Origin: Sanguinoderma infundibulare
Lineage: Eukaryota > Basidiomycota > Agaricomycetes > Polyporales > Polyporaceae
DNA: 64,000 nt
Assembly: GCA_032821775.1 (NCBI GenBank)
Contig: JAVLRN010000001.1
Location: 2,294,001 to 2,358,000 of the forward strand
Reading direction: 5' to 3'
This document shows, piece by piece, positions 57,293 to 64,000 of the stretch. Position numbers and translations under genes: made by a program. Under the pieces are notes generated by a model. That model saw nothing but the letters and a program-made list of their open reading frames with translations. It was not told where the DNA came from and made no database searches. Within the stretch, counting starts at the first letter, position 1. Each line of letters begins with the position of its first letter.

Positions 57293-59816
57293 ATGGCTCG
57301 CAATTCCGGCGCCAACGACGATGCCGGCCGCGCACAGGCTTCTGAGCGGGAGAGGTTGCAAGAGATCCTAGGAGGCGAGCTTATGAACGTTTTCTCTCGG
57401 TCGGCATGCCTGACTTGCAATCTCAGCGCTTCTGGACTCGCAAGACCATCAGAATTCAAGTTCCACCGGCAATGGAGAGAATACAACGACGGCGTCCCTG
57501 TCAATACGGGACTTGCAGCGGCTACTGAGAGTGTTTTCATCGCGCGAGTTGTCCTCCGAGGAAGCATCAGCGCATCCTCGTCCAGCAGGTGACGATGACG
57601 ATGACGATGAAGACCCAGACTATGTCTACGAGGACGAGGACGAGGAGGAAGACGAGGAGCAGGGCATCTTCTCGTACGGCTGGGGATCACCAAGTCAGGC
57701 TCGCTCGTGGGACCGCTCGCGCGACTGGTGGCCGAAGATTACAGAGCCCCAGAAGGAGGGTCTGGACTTGTTGTACAGCGGAGAGTTTGGCCGCTTGCTG
57801 CACCAACTTCAGTCACGCAAGGATCAGAACAACGTCGCTCACGTCCTGCTCAACAGAGGAATGAGCTCTCGACCGACCCCAAAGGAGGACATCACCTGCG
57901 TGCGCTTCATCCATATGCTCGATTGCCTGCCAGACTTACGGTCTAGCAGAATGTCCTTCCAAATTCCAGCGGGACAGCCGTTGCCTCCTACCAAGCCAAC
58001 GCCTATGTCGGCTCATACTCGTCCGGCGAGTATTTGCGCTCTTCGTCTCCGAAAGTCCGTACATCTGACATTCGTAACAGACTCGGCATTTTACTACACT
58101 TGCGTGCGGGGTAGGCACAATGTTATATTTTTGCATGGAATCTATCCTCACTTTTTATAGACTTCCGCTTGCACGTCTACGATACGACCGCACCCCTCAG
58201 AGAAAGTGCTCGGCACTCCATTGATGGGCATGCAACGAAAATGGAAATCATCAAGACGATCCACGCAGCCCCGGGGCGTTGGACAATCACAGACTCGCAC
58301 TTGAGCCCCGACAACCAAAGAATGATCTATGCGTCCATCGTAAGCAATATCTAATATTCTTAAACGACGTAGCATATCTGAACTCCGTTTACTTAGTCCA
58401 GTACAGTGCACATGACATCCACTTTAGACCCGTCGACGGAACAAATTCCGATATCTTTCAGGGATCAGGCTCGAGGACGCCGAGCATGGAATGACTGGGA
58501 AGAGGACGACCACTACGGCATCTGGAGTTGCAAGTTTTCCGCCGACGGTAACGAAGTCATTGCTGGTGGAAGTAGTATGATCTTTGGTGTGTCTCCTCTT
58601 GTCATCACGCGAAACCACCCACTTACCGAACTCAGTCTATGATCTAATCGCCGACCGGAGAACTGTAAAGATATCTGGCCACACCGACGACGTGAATAGC
58701 TGTTGCTGGGCGGACACTGCATCAGGCAACGTCCTCATTAGTGGATCTGACGACACTTTCGTGAAAGTGTGGTATGTACTGGGAATGACAAGTGCGTATT
58801 CGTTGGTACTCATCTAAAGACAGGGATCGTCGGTCTCTGGCTGGGACCAGGAAACCATCAGGCGTGCTTATAGGCCATACCGAAGGAATCACATATGTCT
58901 CTGCTAAGGGCGACGGTCGCTATGTCATCTCGAATGGAAAGGACCAGATCCTGCGCCTCTGGGACTTGCGCATGATGCGGAGCAACAGGGAGTTCGAAGC
59001 CGTAGCCAAGCAGGACTATGGCATTCCTAACTATGACTACCGGTGCGCTTGCGCAGTGCTATTGAGTATGGGATTAGTGGCACTCATCTTTGGATCAGTG
59101 GAGAGGGTTATCCCCGTCCAAGGTTCAAACAACATCCGCTTGACTGTAGCGTCATGAAGTACACGGGCCATGAGGTCCTTCGTACCCTCATCAGGTGCCA
59201 CTTCAGCCCTACAGAGACAACGGGCCAGCAGTATATCTATTCCGGTTCGTCCGATGGCAGAATACACGTACGTTACGAATTATACTCGTCCTCGAACACC
59301 GTTTTGAACCTGAATTGTTTAGATTTGGTCATTGGACGGGAGGGTGGTTCAGGTGCTTGATCGGTTGTATACGCTACCCATGGCCCTCGATCCCTCTGTC
59401 CCTGATCCTGACGAAATCACGCCTGCGCGTATGCGACCATGTGTTCGAGATGTCAGCTGGCACTCGCAGGTCGGTTCTTTTGGTTAATTCATCTTCCAAC
59501 GTCTCATTGTTTGCCTCCAGCAACCCATCCTGATGAGCACTGGCTGGCTTGGTCGCCGATGGGGCTTGTCGGAAGGTAGCATCGTCGCACGACACGAAGT
59601 AAGCAAAGGTCACTTTGCTTGTGAGTCGTCGAATCTGACCAGCTCTCGCAGTGGAAGGGACTTTCCAAGTTGGGTAACAAACTGGAGGACCACGTCGAGA
59701 AACATAAGCTTGAGCGTGCTGAGCGGGCCCAGCGACGCTCAATCCATCGAGCCGCCATGCCAGGAACCTTCGCGGCTGACACCTCCGACGACGATTTTGA
59801 CATGGAGGATATATAA
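57293..59816 (+). CDS. DCAF11/LEC14B-type WD40 protein (DDB1-CUL4 receptor)
   Basis: The start MARNSGANDDAGRAQASERE precedes a long intron. Then SSRELSSEEASAHPRP leads into an acidic run (GDDDDDDEDPDYVYEDEDEE). Conserved parts follow: PTPKEDITCVRFIHM, FRLHVYDTTAPLRESARHSI, IHAAPGRWTITDSHLSPDNQ, WEEDDHYGIWSCKFSADGNE, GHTDDVNSCCWADTASGNVL, GSDDTFVKVWDRRSLAGTRK, YVISNGKDQILRLWDLRMMR and TGQQYIYSGSSDGRIHIWSL. Two WDxR motifs (KVWDRR, LRLWDLR) fit DDB1-binding DWD boxes. WRYTLIRC-like ends differ; the last exon ends DDDFDMEDI (stop 59814-59816). It is probably a substrate receptor of a CUL4-DDB1 ubiquitin ligase. Confidence 0.9.
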
Positions 59817-60124
59817 GAGCGGGTACCACGCGTGTGGACACTTGCTGGATATGCAGTGGGCAACTAGAAACTGGGAGGCTTGTTATATAATGGATGTTGT
59901 ATTAGGGAGGTTTGTACGATATGGCCACATCGGACTGCTTGTGATCCGTATTGCACTACGCTCTCGCGGGTTATGGAATTGAGGTTTGCTCGGGCATCGC
60001 CTTTCTGGGCTCTCGGCGCCGAGGCGTGGCTGTGCGCGCTGCCTCTCCTCCGAGACCTCCATCTCCACTGTCTGCATATATCCCTTCCGCCGCAAAGATA
60101 CACGTTCAAATCCACCCTACCACA

Positions 60125-61151
60125 ATGCTCATCACCTCAGACAAGGAAGCAGCAATGCAAACAGTGCCACCGCTCAGCGCCGAATTAAACACTTACGGAT
60201 TTCCTCAGGGCTACTTCATGCTTCGCTCTCTGGGGACTGACCGTGTCCTGGACATAGCACAAGGTCTGTCGGAGGACGGGACGTCTGTCATCCTGTGGCC
60301 CATGACCGAGACGTCTCTCGTGGAATGTAAGTTTCCAAATCCTACGGCGGTGTCTTGTGTGATGGCTGATGCGCTGAGAACTTAGCGATGAGGAAACCAG
60401 AGTCCAACAACCAGGTACGTCATGAGTAATGTGGGACCATTAGACGAAGCAAGCTCACGGCTTCTCGATATAGGTCTTCTTCATCGATACTTCCGGGGCA
60501 CTGTGCTGTAGGTCCGCGGGGCACGCTATCGATGTCCAAGGTGCATCCAACGATAACGTAGTTCCTTCCAGAAGGATGCTTACGTCCTCCTAACCGCACC
60601 CAGACGAGAATCTCGTACTCCGCCACAGGAAACCAATCACGTACCCCTTTCCCAACGCAGGGTCGCACCCTCTTCCACGTTTCGCCTACCATCCGGGTAC
60701 AAACGAGATCACTGTGACGTTCGCGTACGACCCTGCCTACCCTGCGTCACCGACCTCTCGGCGTGAGAGCACGTCGGGAGCCTGGAAGACGAAGACGTAC
60801 TATCTGAGCTCTGTACCCGTGCGCAAGCCACCCTCGCTGATTGAAAACGCATCGGCTCTCCTCAACTCCGCCGTGGCTGGAGGAATGACCCTCTTTGGCG
60901 GGAAGAATACGCAGGCGACCCCGGACGAAGTCTTCGATGGGCAGATCGACCTGAACGAGCGCGACCTTGCGGAGCAAGACAGGAACGAGGCCGAGGAGAT
61001 CGACGACTCGCCGGACTGGCTGCGTCCAGTCAAAGTGATAGGGCTTACGGCGGAGGAGGCCGTCGGCGGCGCGAGCGAGAAGGCGAAGCTGCGACGTCAA
61101 TGGGAAATCCTGCCGTTGAGACATACGAAGCGTCTGACCGGTGGTATCTGA
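60125..61151 (+). CDS. Beta-trefoil (ricin-B-like) domain protein
   Basis: Four exons: 60125-60326, 60386-60414, 60474-60540, 60604-61151 (281 residues). The first part, YFMLRSLGTDRVLDIAQGLS, then EDGTSVILWPMTETSLVES, MRKPESNNQVFFIDTSGALC, SAGHAIDVQDENLVLRHRKP, matches the repeating pattern of a beta-trefoil lectin-type domain (Q/S-N-N-Q-x-F and ALxxRSxGxAIDV). A second part begins FAYHPGTNEITVTFAYDPAY and ends RRQWEILPLRHTKRLTGGI, with an acidic linker DLNERDLAEQDRNEAEEIDD. There is no signal peptide. Carbohydrate binding is possible but not shown. The small 29-nt exon 2 and all phases are consistent. Confidence 0.75.
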
Positions 61152-61650
61152 TCTCCGTGTCCTGTTCGTACAGTGGTCAGTTAAGCTTCTGGGGACCGTT
61201 TGGTAGTCGCGGTGGCTTTTCGAGCTTTGCACTTACGTTCGTGGCAGTGACTGCGGAACTGGAAGGTTGAAGAAGTGTACGATATTACGTTCGACAGCTG
61301 GAGCTCTGGAGGTTGATCCGGATATGTACGATAGGTCTCATTGGGAGATTATATTTGGCCACAGGACGAGAACTTGTTGGACTGTATCCGAGTCACAAGC
61401 TGAGGCTCAGACTGATTCTGAATCAATGCGTCTCATGATTCATCAGATGGTCACCGCACGCGGACCGGGCGAGCACGTGAGGGGACGCCGAGAGTACGCC
61501 TCGTCCGGCTGGTCAGTGTTTCCTATCGTCCATGCACTCGTCAAGAAGATAAGCATCTCATTTATAATCGCCGTTCCCAGAAAAAATCGTGCGACTGCCG
61601 TCTAGCTCGCCGCTCTCAACCAAGGAGGCATTCCCTACTAACGGTTACAG
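61152..61650. other. Intergenic: upstream of agmatinase-like gene
   Basis: About 500 bp, no gene seen. Confidence 0.4.
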
Positions 61651-63417
61651 ATGACGAGGATCTCCCTCACAGCACTCGCAGGAGCAGCGATCGTCTTCGC
61701 AAACTTGCCTTTCACGCGCTCTCATCACGACAGCCATGGCCATCATCACCATGACCAGGTCCAAGTTCCCTTGGAGGAGTTCGCTCAATCGAACGCGGCG
61801 GGCTCGAAGACATGGCTGGAGAAGTACGGACAGCAGATCGACCAATCTTTCTCGGGTCCATTATCGTTCTCTCATCTCCCGTATTCGCGCTGCCTCGAGG
61901 ACGAAAGTGCGCAGTTTGACATCGCGCTTCTCGGCATGCCGTTTGATACTGCGGTAACCTACCGCCCTGGTGCCCGGTTTGGACCGTACGCCATCCGCTC
62001 GGGAAGCAGACGACAACGCGAGACCCGTGGTTATTCCCTTTCTTGGAAGAACAATCCTTATGAACTCGGCTCGAAGATCATGGACTGCGGGGACGTAAGT
62101 AGAAACGCCGTACCTTCATCCGAAGTCGAAGTCGCTGACGGTGGCTGCTTGCGCTCGAAGGTCCCCGTGAATCCCTTTGACAACGCCTTGGCTGTCGATC
62201 AAATGGAGGTCGCATACTCCACACTACTGAGACGAGCACCAGCCAGCGGGAGCGCCGCTAATTCCATTACCAAGAGATTTGCAAAGGACGGAAAGCAACA
62301 TCCTCGCATCGTTAGGTATAGCAGGACTGGTGTATTTTCGATGGATGTTCCTTGTGCTGACTGAGCTTTGGTGCAGTCTGGGCGGCGACCACACTATCGT
62401 CCTCCCTATTCTGCGGTCGCTCAACAAAATCTATGGCCCCGTATCGGTCATCCACTTCGACGCACACCTGGACACATGGCCATCCTACCCCGGTGCGACG
62501 TCAGAACAGTCTCGCGTCACCCACGGAACGTTCTTTTTCCTCGCAAAGGAGGAGGGCTTAATGACAAACACCAGCGTACACGCCGGCATTCGTTGCAAGC
62601 TCGCCGTGCGTCTTTCCAAAGTTGTCCCCCTCACCTCGAGACCAAATTTAGCCCACCTCATGATCAGGGCGTGGCGGATCTGGAGAACGACGCATCTGTC
62701 GGTTTCCAGCTCATTTCGACGGACGACATCGATGACTACGGCGTCGGAGAGATCATCAAGCGCATCCGTGAACGTGTCGGGGAGTCGCCCGTATATCTGA
62801 GGTTCGAGAACGTTTGTCTCGCTTCCTCGGTCCGAACGCTCTAATGAAGTGACCTTTCTCCAGCCTTGACATCGATGTCATAGGTCAGTAGACTCAGCCA
62901 TCCAATCGCCGGGCGCAGTATGGCCAAAATCATCCTTCATTGCTAATATGTGCCCGTCGTACCAGATCCCGGGCTCGCGCCCGCGACCGGTACCCCCGAA
63001 GCAGGAGGCTGGACGACTCGCGAAGTGAAGCGAATCATCCGTGGTCTCGCAGGGCTCAATTTTGTGTAAGCATTGATCATCACTGGCCTTCTAGCGGTGC
63101 GCAGCTGTCCTCGCTGCCCCATCCGCAGTCACTCGGCATCTGCCCAACCTTGCTGACGTCCGGTCCGCATCCAGAGGCGCGGACATCGTGGAGGTCGCCC
63201 CGGCGTACGACAACGGTGCGTCCCCACACTCACCGATAGCCGTGCCAATGTCGCTGACATCTCGACCATTGAATCATCCCCGTTCCATGTATTCGCCGCA
63301 GCTGAGATCACCGGCATTGCTGCCGCGGACATCGTGCACGACTTCTTGTCCATGCTGCTCTCCTCTGAGCCACCCACGGCGCACAGCCTGTTTGCGCCTG
63401 CCAAGGGAGAGTTGTGA
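61651..63417 (+). CDS. Secreted or vesicular agmatinase-like ureohydrolase
   Basis: Eight exons: 61651-62094, 62161-62315, 62377-62605, 62668-62801, 62864-62883, 62966-63065, 63175-63215, 63302-63417 (412 residues). An N-terminal signal peptide ([18 protein letters not shown]) is followed by a His-rich patch, [13 protein letters not shown]. Ureohydrolase metal ligands appear in order: [22 protein letters not shown] and [33 protein letters not shown] and [15 protein letters not shown] are also typical. The family removes urea from agmatine or related guanidino compounds with two Mn ions; substrate and location are inferred. Exon 5 (20 nt) encodes most of the LDIDVI metal motif. Confidence 0.9.
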
Positions 63418-63922
63418 ATCGATGAAGGGGATCGAAGGCCGCCATGGACAATCGGCCAGGGGAATTACGGTCAGAGGCGGTGCGGTTAGGAATAAAGCTG
63501 GCTCGTGCTAGCGTAGAGGCTTCAGGTGCTGCGGGGCCGGCACACCAATGAACACTCGATTTTTGACGACGGGGAATAGGCGATGGCTTGGAAGGGGTGG
63601 ACAGCGGGTATGTACAGGTCTGTGTATTTCGTGACGGTGCCGTAGTGGCTAGTGTACATCCAATGCCAGACTGCAAACTGTGCAACTGTATCCGACGCAG
63701 ACTCCAATCGAGTGGCCCAAGGTCGGATGAATAATTACGTCATGCAATAGTAGGATCGGGCGGTGAGGAGTGAGTGGGAAGGTCCGTGCCGTGTCCGCAT
63801 AGTATCCGAATACTAAGAGACAACCAAGAAAAGTGAACAATGATCTGTACAGAGCACATATAAGACATGACACAGTCGAAGACGAGTACTCGATGCGACG
63901 GAGACAGGGAAGGACAAGCAGA
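63418..63922. other. Intergenic, convergent 3' ends
   Basis: No gene seen in about 500 bp between the agmatinase stop and the stop of the partial gene at the right edge. Confidence 0.4.
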
Positions 63923-64000
63923 TCAGCGCTTCGCCCCCCATTGCCCCGGCGGCTGCGCAGTGGCAGCATCGTACATCGGCGGAGCGTCATTGTAGTGAGG
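63923..64000 (-). CDS. C-terminal end of an unknown gene (cut by window edge)
   Basis: Twenty-five codons and a TGA, open to the right edge, reading PHYNDAPPMYDAATAQPPGQ then WGAKR. Pro/Tyr-rich tails ending like this are common at the cytoplasmic C-terminus of basidiomycete membrane proteins, but the family cannot be named. Confidence 0.35.
   Translation of the reverse strand, partial: PHYNDAPPMYDAATAQPPGQWGAKR

Noticed and set aside
63649..63990. 113-codon minus-strand frame at the right edge
   Set aside because: The overlapping frame ending at 63923 runs open to the edge with a more protein-like Pro/Tyr-rich tail. The longer frame has no family match.
1..64000. A hidden multi-gene novel system, biosynthetic cluster or mobile element
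   Set aside because: Gene order is a mix of housekeeping and membrane genes. No polyketide or peptide synthase, terpene cyclase, transposase, reverse transcriptase, long terminal repeat or inverted repeat pair was seen.

Overview
This 64 kb window is nuclear DNA of a filamentous fungus, most likely a basidiomycete (Agaricomycetes, mushroom or polypore type). The reasons are dense genes broken by many 50-60 nt introns, GC-rich coding sequence, a fused HIS7 (hisHF), a NoxA-type NADPH oxidase, KRE6/SKN1 cell-wall proteins, a cytochrome b5-fused sphingolipid desaturase and a Pal1 protein. I see no transposon, CRISPR array, phage or plasmid feature, and no obvious secondary-metabolite cluster. Gene models were built by hand from splice sites, reading phase and protein-family match. 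Where I list exons, the summed lengths divide by three.

Layout, left to right (strand in brackets): SER3-type phosphoglycerate dehydrogenase, partial (-); HIS7 (+); PAL1-like (-); MetE/UROD-like methyltransferase (-); RPL13 (+); delta-8 sphingolipid desaturase (-); metallophosphoesterase (-); signal-peptide membrane protein (+); unknown protein (-); unknown repeat protein (+); TAF5 (-); RecQ helicase (-); NoxA (-); MAD2 (-); RNase III protein with a long tail (-); RING-CH membrane E3 (-); mitochondrial carrier (+); IMA1 (-); SNAPc43-like (+); two tandem KRE6/SKN1 glucan-synthesis proteins (+,+); tRNA-Asp(GTC) (-); CSC1/TMEM63 channel (-); small acylated protein (-); SLY1 (+); GHITM/TMBIM5 (-); TBL1/SIF2 WD40 protein (-); DCAF11 WD40 protein (+); beta-trefoil protein (+); secreted agmatinase-like enzyme (+); a partial C-terminus (-).

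Most genes are housekeeping and have no common pathway. Local links are the head-to-head amino-acid genes SER3/HIS7, the adjacent chromatin and DNA genes TAF5/RecQ, the tandem glucan-synthesis paralogs, and several divergent pairs sharing short promoters (RING-CH/carrier, IMA1/SNAPc43, TBL1/DCAF11).

I did not find a convincing new multi-gene system. The most unusual features are in gene structure. There are at least three inferred GC-AG introns. Several 11-22 nt microexons carry catalytic or signature motifs, in the desaturase, agmatinase, carrier and MetE-like genes. An intron removes an apparent stop codon and joins an RNase III domain to a long disordered tail. There is also a small MGC-type acylated protein.
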